From: DASYXZ01 sp035308965
GTDB taxonomy: Bacteria > Acidobacteriota > Terriglobia > UBA7540
Assembly: GCA_035308965.1 (NCBI GenBank)
Contig: DATGFN010000064.1
Span: forward strand, 1-64,000
Length of the DNA: 64,000 nt
Reading direction: 5' to 3'
The first letter of the stretch is position 1. Each line of letters opens with the position of its first letter. Below the pieces are notes generated by a model, which was given only the letters and a program-made list of their open reading frames with translations, was not told the origin of the DNA and did no database searches. Below, in pieces: positions 51,493 to 60,756 of this stretch. Position numbers and translations under genes: made by a program.

Positions 51493-53742
51493 ATGGTCGC
51501 CATGCCCCCCCGGAAAAAGCTCCTGGCTAATTCAACCGCTCCCATTGAGGAAGTGGACTTGATTCTCCGTGGCGAACACGCGGACCCGTTTCACGTTCTG
51601 GGCGCGCACCTGGTCAAGGCAGCAGGTGCGCCGGCCATCGCTCTGCGCGCATTCCTGCCCCACGCCGCAGATGTGTGGGCCATTCGAAATTCGAGCGGTG
51701 TTGCCCAATCCTTGCGGCTCGAACGAATTCACCCCGACGGTTTTTTTGAAGCGGTCATTACCGGCGAAAGCCAAATTTTTCCCTACCGCCTGCGGGTGAA
51801 GCCCTCCTTTGGCGACGAGTATGAGTTCGATGACCCCTACCGATTTCCGCCCGTCCTCTCTGATTTCGATTTGCACCTGATGGGCGAGGGAACTCACTAC
51901 AAGAAATACGAAAAGTTGGGCGCCCATTTGAGTGAAATCGAGGGCGTGAATGGGGTGACGTTTGGAGTGTGGGCGCCCAACGCGCGGCGGGTGAGCGTGG
52001 TGGGCGACTTCAATCAATGGGACGGGCGGCGCCATCCCATGCGCGTTCGCGGCGGGACGGGAATCTGGGAACTGTTTATTCCCGGACTCGGCGAGGGAGA
52101 AGTTTACAAGTATGAAATCAAATCGAACCCGTCCGGCGCCATCGGCCTGAAAGCCGATCCCTATGCATTTTTTTCCGAGCAGCGTCCCAAGACCGCTTCG
52201 GTGGTTCATAACATCAATCGCTACGTCTGGCACGACGAGGATTGGCTGGCCAACCGCGCCCGCCGCCAGAGCCTGGACGCGCCCATTTCGATTTACGAGG
52301 TCCATCTCGGCTCCTGGCGGCGCGTGCCGGAAGACAGGAACCGCATGCTCGGCTACCGCGAGCTTGCCGATCAGTTGGTGGACTACGCCGTGAAGATGGG
52401 CTACACCCACCTGGAATTGTTGCCGGTCATGGAGCATCCGCTGGACGAATCGTGGGGGTACCAATCCACCGGATATTTCGCGCCCACCAGCCGCCACGGC
52501 ACTCCGGAAGACTTCATGTATTTTGTGGACACGTGCCACCAAAATAATTTGGGGGTGATCCTGGATTGGGTTCCGGCGCATTTTCCCAGCGACGCCCACG
52601 GCCTGGCGAAGTTTGACGGCACCAATCTTTACGACCACGAAGACCCGCGCCGGGGCGAGCACAAAGACTGGGGCACCCGGATTTTTAATTTCGGACGAAA
52701 CGAGGTGCGCAATTTTCTATGGTCGAGCGCGCTTTTCTGGCTGGAAAAATATCACGCCGACGGCTTGCGGGTGGATGCGGTGGCATCCATGCTCTACCTT
52801 GATTATTCACGCAAGGCGGGCGAATGGATTCCCAACCAGTATGGAGGCAATGAAGATCTGGACGCGGTTGACTTCCTGAAGAAATTCAACGAACTGGTTC
52901 ACGCGCAGCATCCGGGCGTGATGACTATTGCCGAGGAGTCCACCGCCTGGCCCGGCGTCTCCCGGCCGACTTACCTGGGCGGATTGGGCTTCAGCTTGAA
53001 ATGGAACCTGGGATGGATGCACGATACGTTGCTTTATTTTTCCAAGGACCCCATCCATCGCCGGTTTCATCACAATAATCTCACCTTCTCTCTGCTCTAC
53101 GCCTTCACCGAAAATTTCGTGCTGGTGCTCTCTCACGACGAAGTGGTGCACGGGAAGAAATCCATTCTGGACAAGATGCCGGGCGATTTGTGGCAACGGT
53201 TCGCCAACTTGCGCTCACTTTACGCCTACATGTTCACTCACCCCGGAAAAAAACTGGGCTTTATGGGCGGCGAGTTCGGCCAGTGGAGGGAGTGGAACGC
53301 CACCGCGAGCCTGGATTGGCACCTGCTCACCGAAGAGCCGCACCGCAAGCTGCTGGAGTTGGGGTCCGATTTGAACCGGCTTTACCAGGAGGAGGCCGCG
53401 CTGCACCAGGTGGAATTCGACTACACCGGATTCGATTGGATAGATTGCAACGACGCGGATAATTCCGTGCTCGCCTACTTGCGGTGGGGAAGGGACCGCG
53501 CCCAGCACCTGGTGATCATATGCAATTTCACTCCCATCCCCCGCTACGGTTACCGCGTGGGTGTGCCGCAAGAATGTCTTTACCAGGAGGCGTTGAATAC
53601 CGACGACTGGAAATACGGCGGCAGCGGAGTCACCAATCCCCCCGGACGCCAAGCCATCCCCATGCGCTGGCATAACCAGCCCTTCTCCCTCGACCTCACG
53701 CTTCCTCCGCTAGGCGTGGTGATTCTGAAACCGCAAAGGTGA
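51493..53742 (+). CDS. glgB: 1,4-alpha-glucan branching enzyme
   Basis: A 749-residue GlgB. N-terminal CBM48 modules (FGVWAPNARRVSVVGDFNQWD) precede the GH13 domain with DGLRVDAVASMLYLDYSR (nucleophile Asp), TIAEESTAWPGVS (acid Glu), VLVLSHDEVVHGKKS and FMGGEFGQWREW. It makes alpha-1,6 branches in glycogen. The start is taken as ATG 51493 with an ATG at 51502 as alternative. No other glycogen gene lies nearby. Confidence 0.96.
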   Translation: MVAMPPRKKLLANSTAPIEEVDLILRGEHADPFHVLGAHLVKAAGAPAIALRAFLPHAADVWAIRNSSGVAQSLRLERIHPDGFFEAVITGESQIFPYRLRVKPSFGDEYEFDDPYRFPPVLSDFDLHLMGEGTHYKKYEKLGAHLSEIEGVNGVTFGVWAPNARRVSVVGDFNQWDGRRHPMRVRGGTGIWELFIPGLGEGEVYKYEIKSNPSGAIGLKADPYAFFSEQRPKTASVVHNINRYVWHDEDWLANRARRQSLDAPISIYEVHLGSWRRVPEDRNRMLGYRELADQLVDYAVKMGYTHLELLPVMEHPLDESWGYQSTGYFAPTSRHGTPEDFMYFVDTCHQNNLGVILDWVPAHFPSDAHGLAKFDGTNLYDHEDPRRGEHKDWGTRIFNFGRNEVRNFLWSSALFWLEKYHADGLRVDAVASMLYLDYSRKAGEWIPNQYGGNEDLDAVDFLKKFNELVHAQHPGVMTIAEESTAWPGVSRPTYLGGLGFSLKWNLGWMHDTLLYFSKDPIHRRFHHNNLTFSLLYAFTENFVLVLSHDEVVHGKKSILDKMPGDLWQRFANLRSLYAYMFTHPGKKLGFMGGEFGQWREWNATASLDWHLLTEEPHRKLLELGSDLNRLYQEEAALHQVEFDYTGFDWIDCNDADNSVLAYLRWGRDRAQHLVIICNFTPIPRYGYRVGVPQECLYQEALNTDDWKYGGSGVTNPPGRQAIPMRWHNQPFSLDLTLPPLGVVILKPQR

Positions 53743-53789
53743 TTGTGACTCGGGTGGTATCATTTGCCCCGCGCGGGTGCTCCCGCGCG

Positions 53790-53885
53790 CCGTCATTCTC
53801 GCGAAGGCGGGAATCCAATCCTCTAAATCATTGGCAATGCGCAAAGAAAAAACTGGATTCCCGCCCTCGCGGGAATGGCCCGCTG
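53790..53885. repeat. CATTCCCGCGAAAGCGGGAATCC inverted repeat, second copy
   Basis: TCATTCTCGCGAAGGCGGGAATCC at the left pairs with GGATTCCCGCCCTCGCGGGAATGG at the right around an A+T-rich centre. It is the same family as 8530-8617. Confidence 0.8.
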
Positions 53886-54009
53886 TGGCGGGCCTTGAAA
53901 GGAACCCAATTCCAAATGACATTGTTACTATTTAATTCAGGATAATGCCTGAGATAGGATTATTTAATACGATCTAGGCAAGCCGCTACCATGGTTCAAC
54001 GAGAAAACC

Positions 54010-54043
54010 CGCAGAGTCTGAAATGCACAGACTCTGCGCTACC
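54010..54043. repeat. Palindrome of the TAGCGCAG/CTGCGGC family
   Basis: CGCAGAGTCTG and CAGACTCTGCG pair around AAATGCA. The inner stem GAGTCTG is identical to the copy at 3609-3643. Between here and 54111 is a fragment of the dispersed TTCAAATTC...GATTCAAGATTTGAG sequence also found at 4150. Confidence 0.7.
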
Positions 54044-54111
54044 CTGCTCGCTGCTGGCGGGCGCATTTCAAATTCCAGATTCAAGATTTGAGAAGCAGGT
54101 GCGCTCCGCCG

Positions 54112-56643
54112 TTATTCCGCGCGAAGTGCTTGGACGGTGTTGATTCTCGCCGCGCGTGCCGCCGGCACTAACGACGCCAGAACCGCCGATGCGACGATGA
54201 CCGCAGCCGATGCTATTAAGGGTAGCAGCCCGGGAAGCTGAAGGGCTGGAACGTAGTTGCCGGCCAGGCGCGATAATCCCCAGCCCACGAGGCCGCCTGC
54301 GGCAATGCCAATGGCAGCAATCGTCACGCCGTCGAGCAAGACGCCGGCGAGAATGCGGCGAGGCTGGGCGCCGAGAGCGAGCCGGATTCCAAACTCGCGC
54401 GTGCGCCAGCTCACCGAGAAAGCCAATACACCGGCAACCCCGACCACCGAAATCGCCAAGGCCAGGGCGGCGAATCCGCCAAACACGATGGCGTTCACGC
54501 GGTTGTTGGCCAGAACTTCGGTGCGCACCTCTTGCAGGCTGCTGGCGTGCTCGACGGGCTGGGCAGCAGCGAGGGCACGAATGGTTTTCGTGATGGTGGG
54601 GACGAGCGCGTCGGGATTGGTCTTGGTGCGCACGAACAGGTGGGCCCCGAAAATCGGCCCCTGCGCAAACGGAGTGTACAGAGTCAGGTTGGGTTGGGGG
54701 ATGATGTTCGCGTCGTCGACATCGGCGATCACGCCCACGATGCGGCGCGGGTCAGGGCTGATGCCGCCATACTTGATCAGAGGATCGGTCCACATGATGT
54801 GCCGATTGAGAGCGTCCTGCCCCGGAAACAACTTCTGCGCGATGCCCTGGCTGACAATCGCCACGGGTTCGGCTCCCATGCGATCGGCCTCAGTGAACTC
54901 ACGGCCTTTGAGAACGGGAATCCCCAGAGTAGCAAAATAGTTCGGGGATACCATGCGGAAGCGGGCGCGGAGATCGTCCTTGCTCGCCTCATGATTCCCA
55001 CCTTCGACCGCGAATTGGAGAGTGAAGTTCAGAAAACTCCCGTCACGCCACGGCGCGCTCATGCCCGTCGAGGCGCCTTCCACTCCCGGCAATGCACTCA
55101 CGCTGCGCTGGACTTCCTGATAAAATTCGGCCGACTGCTGCGGCGTGCGCCCATCACCAACCAGGGGCAGCGTCGCAATCAGAACGCGCGCGGTTTCAAA
55201 CTGCGGCTGCGCTTTTTGCAGCGAGAGCAACGTATTGATCAGCACGCCGGCGCTCGCCAGCAGCAGGAAGGAAGCGGCAATCTGGGTGATGGTGAAAACC
55301 CGAATCCGGCGGCGGCTCCCTGTGACCCGGCCGCTGCTGCTGGTCAGTCCCAGCCCGCTCGAAGTATCAGGGGAAGGCAGGCGGGGCACGAAGGCAAGAA
55401 AGACCGCCGCGGCCAGCGAGAGGGCCAACCCCATCCAAATCACGCTGAAATCCACGGTCAGGTCCGCCGCCCTCACCGAATAGCGGAGCGCGTATCGCGC
55501 CAGCACCGCGACCATGGGCACGGCCACCAGCACGCCCGCCAAGCCTCCGCTGCCACACAGCACGAGGCCTTCGGCCAGCAGCGACCGGCGCAAGGCGGCC
55601 GAACTTGCTCCCAACGCGGCGCGGATCGACAACTCCGATTCACGGCGAACTGTCCGCGCCAGGACGAGGTTCGCGACGTTGGAGCAGGCAATCACAAACA
55701 ACAGCCCGGAAGCGCCCATCAATAAATAAAGGATGAGGGTGGCATTGTGGTTGATCTGGTCACGCAGCGGCCGGGCGTCGATCTGGAAATGGGACTGGGG
55801 CTTGTAAACTTCCGGATGCGCCGCAACCATGGCCGCATATACGGTGCGAAGCTCGGCGCGCGCGGTTTTAAGGCTGGCTCCAGGGGCCAGCCGGCCGAAC
55901 ACATCCGTCATGCGGTGCTCGCGGCCCTGCACCATCGTTGCCGAGAGGTGGTGTGGGCTGGTGACGATGTTGGCGATGATCTCCGTGTCGGCCGGGTAAG
56001 GAATTGAAGGTTCCAGAACTCCGACCACCTCCGCAGAACGACCCTCCCCCATGCTTCCCAGGCGAACAACCTTGCCCAGCACGCTCGGGTCAGAATGCAG
56101 CGAGGCGGACCAGAACTTGTACGTGAGCACCACAGCGCCAGCGGCTTTTGGGCCATCATCGTGGGCGTCGAGCAGGCGTCCCAGGACCGGCTTCAGCCCC
56201 ATCACTTCAAAGTAGGCACCGTCGACCACCCCTGCGTGGATGGTCCGCGTTTCGCCAAATCCCTCCGCCGTAAAATCGACGGTGGAGAAGGTGCCGATTT
56301 GGCTTATGGACTTCAAGTGGGCGCTGATGTCGGCGATCTCGGGAACGGAAAATGTGGCGTCGTCTACTTGCAGGCCGGGCTCACTCTGCTGGATGTAAAT
56401 CAAGCGGTCTTCACCGCGATTGACCAGCGGGCTCCAGAGCACGCTCCGCACGATACTGAAGATGGCAGCGTTCGCGCCTATGCCCAGGGCCAGAGTCAGG
56501 GCGACCGTGACCCACAGCGCGGGAGTTCGCCGAAGTGATCGGAGCGCAACTTTTGAATCGCCCCACAGGGCAGCGGCGTTTTTGGCCAGGTAGCTAATGC
56601 CTGTCGCTTTATGTTCTGACTCGTCAGGAATGTAGGTCGTCAT
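54112..56643 (-). CDS. Acidobacterial-type duplicated orphan permease, second copy
   Basis: An 843-residue membrane protein with the same doubled MacB/FtsX layout as the gene at 40512-42980: TPALWVTVALTLALGIGANAAIFS, LYLLMGASGLLFVIACSNVANLVLAR, FGGFAALALAISVVGVAGVLAFSV, and the end PAARAARINTVQALRAE. Sequence similarity to the first copy is clear in the helices but low in the periplasmic domains, so they probably handle different substrates. AGGAGACAAA precedes the ATG at 56643. No ABC ATPase gene is adjacent. Confidence 0.92.
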   Translation of the reverse strand: MTTYIPDESEHKATGISYLAKNAAALWGDSKVALRSLRRTPALWVTVALTLALGIGANAAIFSIVRSVLWSPLVNRGEDRLIYIQQSEPGLQVDDATFSVPEIADISAHLKSISQIGTFSTVDFTAEGFGETRTIHAGVVDGAYFEVMGLKPVLGRLLDAHDDGPKAAGAVVLTYKFWSASLHSDPSVLGKVVRLGSMGEGRSAEVVGVLEPSIPYPADTEIIANIVTSPHHLSATMVQGREHRMTDVFGRLAPGASLKTARAELRTVYAAMVAAHPEVYKPQSHFQIDARPLRDQINHNATLILYLLMGASGLLFVIACSNVANLVLARTVRRESELSIRAALGASSAALRRSLLAEGLVLCGSGGLAGVLVAVPMVAVLARYALRYSVRAADLTVDFSVIWMGLALSLAAAVFLAFVPRLPSPDTSSGLGLTSSSGRVTGSRRRIRVFTITQIAASFLLLASAGVLINTLLSLQKAQPQFETARVLIATLPLVGDGRTPQQSAEFYQEVQRSVSALPGVEGASTGMSAPWRDGSFLNFTLQFAVEGGNHEASKDDLRARFRMVSPNYFATLGIPVLKGREFTEADRMGAEPVAIVSQGIAQKLFPGQDALNRHIMWTDPLIKYGGISPDPRRIVGVIADVDDANIIPQPNLTLYTPFAQGPIFGAHLFVRTKTNPDALVPTITKTIRALAAAQPVEHASSLQEVRTEVLANNRVNAIVFGGFAALALAISVVGVAGVLAFSVSWRTREFGIRLALGAQPRRILAGVLLDGVTIAAIGIAAGGLVGWGLSRLAGNYVPALQLPGLLPLIASAAVIVASAVLASLVPAARAARINTVQALRAE

Positions 56644-57222
56644 TTTGTCTCCTCTGGCTACTGCGCCATTTTTCCATGAGGGCGACTGACTTAGCTAGCG
56701 GCGTGGGCACACCAGCCAACGGGGTAAGGTACCCTGGTTAATCCTCTTCTTTGACCATCACGCCTAAACGCAAATTTGACCATGACCATCGGTCGCCGGG
56801 CAATACCAATGCGGCAAAGAAAACCGTCATATCGGTTTGAAGGCCGCGTGTTTTGCAGTCAAAAGGGCTGCTCAATAACGTCGCAAGGGTAGAAAGGCAA
56901 GCCGTTTGCCAAAATCAACTCTTCGGTAACCCATTGGAAATCAGGTAAATAAAGCTCCAGTGTGGTGTTCTTTGGAGGGCTCGATTGTTCAATTGCGGGA
57001 CTGCCCTTCCCAAAAGCGAACACCTAGCGCCGCGAATTGTAGCGCCGGCATCAAGTTGGCATGTGGGTTAAATTCAAGATTCCTATCTTCCGAGTTAGAT
57101 CGGGACAGGTGCTGGGCGGCTCTGTTTGAAAGCCAAGCCTACCACCGACACCATTCGTGCGCGTTGTCGCCCAACTGGGTGTAAGATTGCGAAGCGTAGA
57201 AGAGTTCAGAGAGGCATCAACA
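56644..57222. other. Intergenic region without recognised gene
   Basis: About 580 bases with several short frames but no protein family, promoter of quality or palindrome. The small frame at 56960-57184 is rich in Ser, Arg and Cys and is probably not coding. Confidence 0.6.
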
Positions 57223-57612
57223 ATGACGGTGGACGATTTCAGGCGGATTGCCCTGAGTTTCGAAGGCGCAGAAGAAAGTTCGCACATGGGCAATCCCGAT
57301 TTTCGTGTGGACGGCAAGATTTTTGCGACCCTCGCTTCCGCAAAACAGGGCTACGGGAATCTGAAGCTTACGCTGGAGCAGCAAGCGGATTTTGTGCGGG
57401 AATTGCCCGAGGTTTTCGTCCCCATCGCCGGCGGTTGGGGGCGGATGGGCATGACCCACATTCGGCTGGCCGCGGCCAACGAAGATTTGTTGAGGGGAGC
57501 ATTGCGCGCCGCATGGCAACTGCGTGTCGACGGAAATAAGAAATCGAGCCGGAAGAAGGGCGTTCCGACCGAGTGGGCGCCGGTGGTAAGGTCCCGGCGC
57601 AAGAAACGATGA
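57223..57612 (+). CDS. YjbR/MmcQ-family protein
   Basis: A 129-residue protein of the MmcQ/YjbR family: MTVDDFRRIALSFEGAEESS, HMGNPDFRVDGKIFATL and GGWGRMGMTHIRL are its typical blocks. The fold is a cyanobacterial-type CyaY-like double-wing domain; the biological role is unproven. ATG 57223, with GAGAGG upstream, fits the family start better than the in-frame codon at 57157. Confidence 0.85.
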   Translation: MTVDDFRRIALSFEGAEESSHMGNPDFRVDGKIFATLASAKQGYGNLKLTLEQQADFVRELPEVFVPIAGGWGRMGMTHIRLAAANEDLLRGALRAAWQLRVDGNKKSSRKKGVPTEWAPVVRSRRKKR

Positions 57613-57657
57613 GGGAACGCTGATTATTATTTCACCCGAACGAAGAGAGAAGAAATT

Positions 57658-58206
57658 ATGAGCCAAGAAAACCATGCGAGCTCGCCGGCCAACGTAGCGA
57701 CTCGAAGGCAGGCCATAGCCGCTGTAGCCGCAGCGCTGGGCGGCCTGGCCGCAGGCCCGCCCGCCGGGGGACAGTCTCAGCAGAATATGTCTGAGGCACA
57801 AAGCACGGGAATGGAAGGGCTGCTCACATATCTCCATCAAGAGGTGGAGATCAAGGCCAGCGCGCAGCGGATTTACGATGCGCTCCTCGATGCCAAACAG
57901 TTCGCCAGTTTTTCCGGTTTGCCGGCGGAAATCTATCGCGAAGCGGGAGGAGCCTTTTCCACGTTTGGGGACAGGATTGTGGGACGAAATGTAGAGTTGG
58001 TCCCCAATCAACGAATCGTCCAGGCCTGGCGGCCCGCCAGTTGGGATCCGGGAATCTATTCAATCGTCAAGTTTGAATTCAAAGAGCACGGCCCCAAGAC
58101 CACCGTAGTTCTGGACCACACCGGATTCCCGGAAGGAAATTTTCGTCACCTTGATTCGGGATGGTATTTGAGATATTGGGATCCTCTAAAGAAATTCTTC
58201 GTCTAA
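57658..58206 (+). CDS. SRPBCC/AHSA1-like protein with Tat-type leader
   Basis: A 182-residue protein. TRRQAIAAVAAALGGLAAGPP near the N terminus is a twin-arginine-like export signal, followed by an SRPBCC (START/AHSA1) domain: VEIKASAQRIYDALLDAKQFASFSG, RIVQAWRPASWDPGIYSIVKFEF, TTVVLDHTGFPEGN and the end GWYLRYWDPLKKFF. These domains bind hydrophobic ligands. The ATG at 57658 lies 45 bases behind the YjbR gene. An exported AHSA1 protein is uncommon, so the leader should be checked. Confidence 0.78.
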   Translation: MSQENHASSPANVATRRQAIAAVAAALGGLAAGPPAGGQSQQNMSEAQSTGMEGLLTYLHQEVEIKASAQRIYDALLDAKQFASFSGLPAEIYREAGGAFSTFGDRIVGRNVELVPNQRIVQAWRPASWDPGIYSIVKFEFKEHGPKTTVVLDHTGFPEGNFRHLDSGWYLRYWDPLKKFFV

Positions 58207-58249
58207 CAAATGGACTGAAAGAAAATGTAAAGTAACGCCTCTCTCGGAT

Positions 58250-59152
58250 TCAAACTCCCAGCAACAATCGATCCACGCGCTGGCTCACGTCGCGCAGATA
58301 CGCTTCATCGCCATCATCGAGTTCCGTGGTTGCGTAGCCGCTGTATCCGATTTCCGCGAACGCTTTGCGGACTTCCGGCCAGTTGATGCTGCCTTCGCCG
58401 AGGTTCACCCACTTGTAGCCCTCGCGCTTGAAATCCTTTAGATGAACTTCCACAATCCGCTTGCCCAGGGTGCGAATCCAGTCCTGGGGATATCCGTAGA
58501 GCACCACGTTGCCCACATCGAACCAGGCTTTAATCCAGGGACTCTTGAATTCGTCGATGTAAGCGGCGAATTCGAGCGGGCTCAGAAGGAATTTATTCCA
58601 CACTTCCTCCAGCGCGATCACCACGCCCAGCTCGTGCGCCATGGGGATGAGTTTTCGAATCTCCTTTTGCGATCGGGTCCACGCGTCTTTGTAGCTCGTC
58701 TCCTCGTTCACCACCGCGGGCACCAGCAGAACGGAATACGATCCCCAGAGCTTGGCGTTGTTCAGCGAGGTCTTCATGCCGGCGAGGCTTTTCTCAACCA
58801 CGGCGGGATCGGCGCTGGAGAGGGGATACTTCCAGTGGTCCATGTTCATCACCGAATCGATTTTGATTCCCGCGCCGTCCGCCGCCTTCTTGATTTCCTC
58901 CGCCTCCCGCTGGTCGGGAGTGGTGTAAGCCTGGATGCCTTCAAAGCCGAGGTCGCGCGCCATCTTCAAGCGGTCAGCGTAACTCAGGCTTTTCGGGAGC
59001 ATGCCCAGCAAGATGCCTTTCTTGATGCGGGGCGCAGCGGCGGGCGCATCCGGCAACGTGGCGGCGGCACTCAGGGCCGGCGCCGCAAGGCTTGCCGCGC
59101 ACGTTGCGCTCACAGAAGTTTTTAGAAATTCACGGCGCGATGATTTGTGCAT
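58250..59152 (-). CDS. Tat-exported sugar phosphate isomerase/epimerase-like protein
   Basis: A 300-residue xylose-isomerase-like TIM-barrel protein with a twin-arginine leader (SRREFLKTSVSATCAASLAAP). Metal-site residues are likely in VIALEEVWNKF, the AWFDVGNVV segment, VEVHLKDF and TTELDDGD. In sugar-modification clusters such proteins act as epimerases or isomerases, often on 3-keto-sugars. It follows the oxidoreductase gene at 59419-60708 on the same strand, though a heptamer element lies between them. Confidence 0.85.
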   Translation of the reverse strand: MHKSSRREFLKTSVSATCAASLAAPALSAAATLPDAPAAAPRIKKGILLGMLPKSLSYADRLKMARDLGFEGIQAYTTPDQREAEEIKKAADGAGIKIDSVMNMDHWKYPLSSADPAVVEKSLAGMKTSLNNAKLWGSYSVLLVPAVVNEETSYKDAWTRSQKEIRKLIPMAHELGVVIALEEVWNKFLLSPLEFAAYIDEFKSPWIKAWFDVGNVVLYGYPQDWIRTLGKRIVEVHLKDFKREGYKWVNLGEGSINWPEVRKAFAEIGYSGYATTELDDGDEAYLRDVSQRVDRLLLGV

Positions 59153-59169
59153 GAGGTCTCCTTGGAAGA

Positions 59170-59414
59170 GGGATTGAGTAGGATAAAGGATTTAGGATTC
59201 AGGTTCAGGATTCAGGATTAAGGGTTCAGGATTAAGGATTAAGTAAGGATAAGTCGGGGAATTTAACTTAGAACTCGGAATAGAAAAGCATTTCTTGCAC
59301 GGCAAATCTTCGGAAAACTGTTCGTGTCGCGCCGTAAAGATTGCTAATCGACCGGCCCAACTCTGAATCCTGAATCCTAAATCCTAAATCCTAAATCCTA
59401 AATCCTAAATCCTT
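59170..59414. repeat. Paired-arm heptamer element, GGATTTA word
   Basis: Arm 1 (59170-59250) repeats GGATTCA, GGATTAA and GGTTCA; arm 2 (59361-59414) repeats CCTAAATCC and CCTGAATCC, its reverse complement. They enclose about 110 bases without a gene. Of all sites in the window this has the most regular arrays. Confidence 0.8.
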
Positions 59415-59418
59415 CCCC

Positions 59419-60708
59419 TCATCCCAGCTTGTTCAAATCAATTTTCGAATCCCAATGTTCTTTCGACTTCAACAATTCGTCCCACGTAACCTCGTGGCCC
59501 GTGTAGGCTGCCGTGCGTCCCAGCATGGCGCTGAGGGCTGACTCGGCGCCGAGCGCGGCCTGATTGTGGAACTGGCCGCTGGTAATGCTCTCAATGAACG
59601 CCTTCTTTTTTTCAGGATCGGCCTGCGCCAGATTGTCATGAAAGGCGCCGGAGGCAGAGAAGGTTTTTTCTTCTGCTGCGGGTGGTTTGGGGTTGCCGGC
59701 CCAGGCCCAAGGTTCATCGCCATAAATGGCGCAGGGGCCGGAATAATGCGATTCGGAGACTCCTTTGCTTCCGAAAATGCGTTCATTCACATCCCACCAT
59801 CCCTTGTCGAATTGGGTGGAGTTGAGCGTGACGTGAACCTGGTCGGCATAATGGTAGACCACGTTGAAGTGGCTGAACGCGTCGCCCGCATCGGTGCGGG
59901 ATCCGCGCCCACCTGTCCCAGTCGCTTTTTCCGGATGACCCTTCAGCATCCAATTGCAAACGTCAATCACATGGATGTTCTGCTCCACAATGATGTCGCC
60001 GGACAAGACGCGGTCATACACCCAGTTGCGGATTCGCCTTTCGACGGGCGAAGCGCTCGGCCAGGCCGGGCGGTTGAGCGTGCCCGCATAATAATAAACT
60101 TCACCGCAAACGATTTTGCCCAGCGCGCCGTCATGAATCCGCTTGACCAGTTCGACAAAGGGGGGCGCGTTGCGAATTTGGAATCCCACGTCCAGGCTGA
60201 GCTTGCCTTCGGCCAGTTTTCCAATGTCGATTACATGCTTGGCCCCGGGCACATCCACGGCCACGGGTTTCTCGCAGTAGACGTGCTTGCCCGCCTTCAC
60301 CGCGGCTTCCAGATGCTGAGGGTGGAAATACGGCGGGGATGTAACGACCACCGCGTCGACTTCCGAAGAGGAAACAATTTGCTCGTAGGCTTTGGGGCCG
60401 ACGAACATCTGAGCCGGGTCGACTCCCGCGAATCCCTTGGATTGGGCGAGATCGTCAAAATGTTTTTTCGCCGCGTCGAGCTGGTCTTGAAAAAGGTCGG
60501 CCAGCGCCGTGACGCGAGCGCCGCCCGTGTCCACCAAATTGGTGGCGTCTTCGGTGCCCCGGCCGCCGCAGCCGAGCAGTCCCACGCGTACGGCGGAATT
60601 GGCCGCTGTGCCGCGCACCAGCTCGGGCTTGATCAGCATCAGACCGGCCGTGGCGGCCGTCCCCATAAATTCCCTCCGCCCAATTGTTTCTTTTTGTTTG
60701 TCGCTCAT
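59419..60708 (-). CDS. Tat-exported Gfo/Idh/MocA oxidoreductase
   Basis: A 429-residue protein with the twin-arginine leader IGRREFMGTAATAGLMLI, a Rossmann NAD(P) site VRVGLLGCGGRG, and the family EKP motif in HVYCEKPVAVD. Blocks SGDIIVEQNIHVIDVCNWML and GWWDVNERIFGSKGV follow. Enzymes of this type oxidise a sugar hydroxyl, often at C3 of a glycoside. It is transcribed with the sugar isomerase and behind the DUF1080 gene, which together fit a 3-keto-glycoside pathway. Confidence 0.9.
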   Translation of the reverse strand: MSDKQKETIGRREFMGTAATAGLMLIKPELVRGTAANSAVRVGLLGCGGRGTEDATNLVDTGGARVTALADLFQDQLDAAKKHFDDLAQSKGFAGVDPAQMFVGPKAYEQIVSSSEVDAVVVTSPPYFHPQHLEAAVKAGKHVYCEKPVAVDVPGAKHVIDIGKLAEGKLSLDVGFQIRNAPPFVELVKRIHDGALGKIVCGEVYYYAGTLNRPAWPSASPVERRIRNWVYDRVLSGDIIVEQNIHVIDVCNWMLKGHPEKATGTGGRGSRTDAGDAFSHFNVVYHYADQVHVTLNSTQFDKGWWDVNERIFGSKGVSESHYSGPCAIYGDEPWAWAGNPKPPAAEEKTFSASGAFHDNLAQADPEKKKAFIESITSGQFHNQAALGAESALSAMLGRTAAYTGHEVTWDELLKSKEHWDSKIDLNKLG

Positions 60709-60756
60709 TTCAGAACCTCCTGATGATGACTTAAATCTTGAAATCCCATTTCCGGC

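Noticed and set aside
51532..52662. 376-residue minus-strand frame inside glgB
   Set aside because: Antisense shadow of a clear branching enzyme.
59361..59414. Possible CRISPR or telomere-like array of CCTAAATCC
   Set aside because: Repeat words are too short, have no spacers and are matched by an inverted arm at 59170, fitting the paired-arm family instead.
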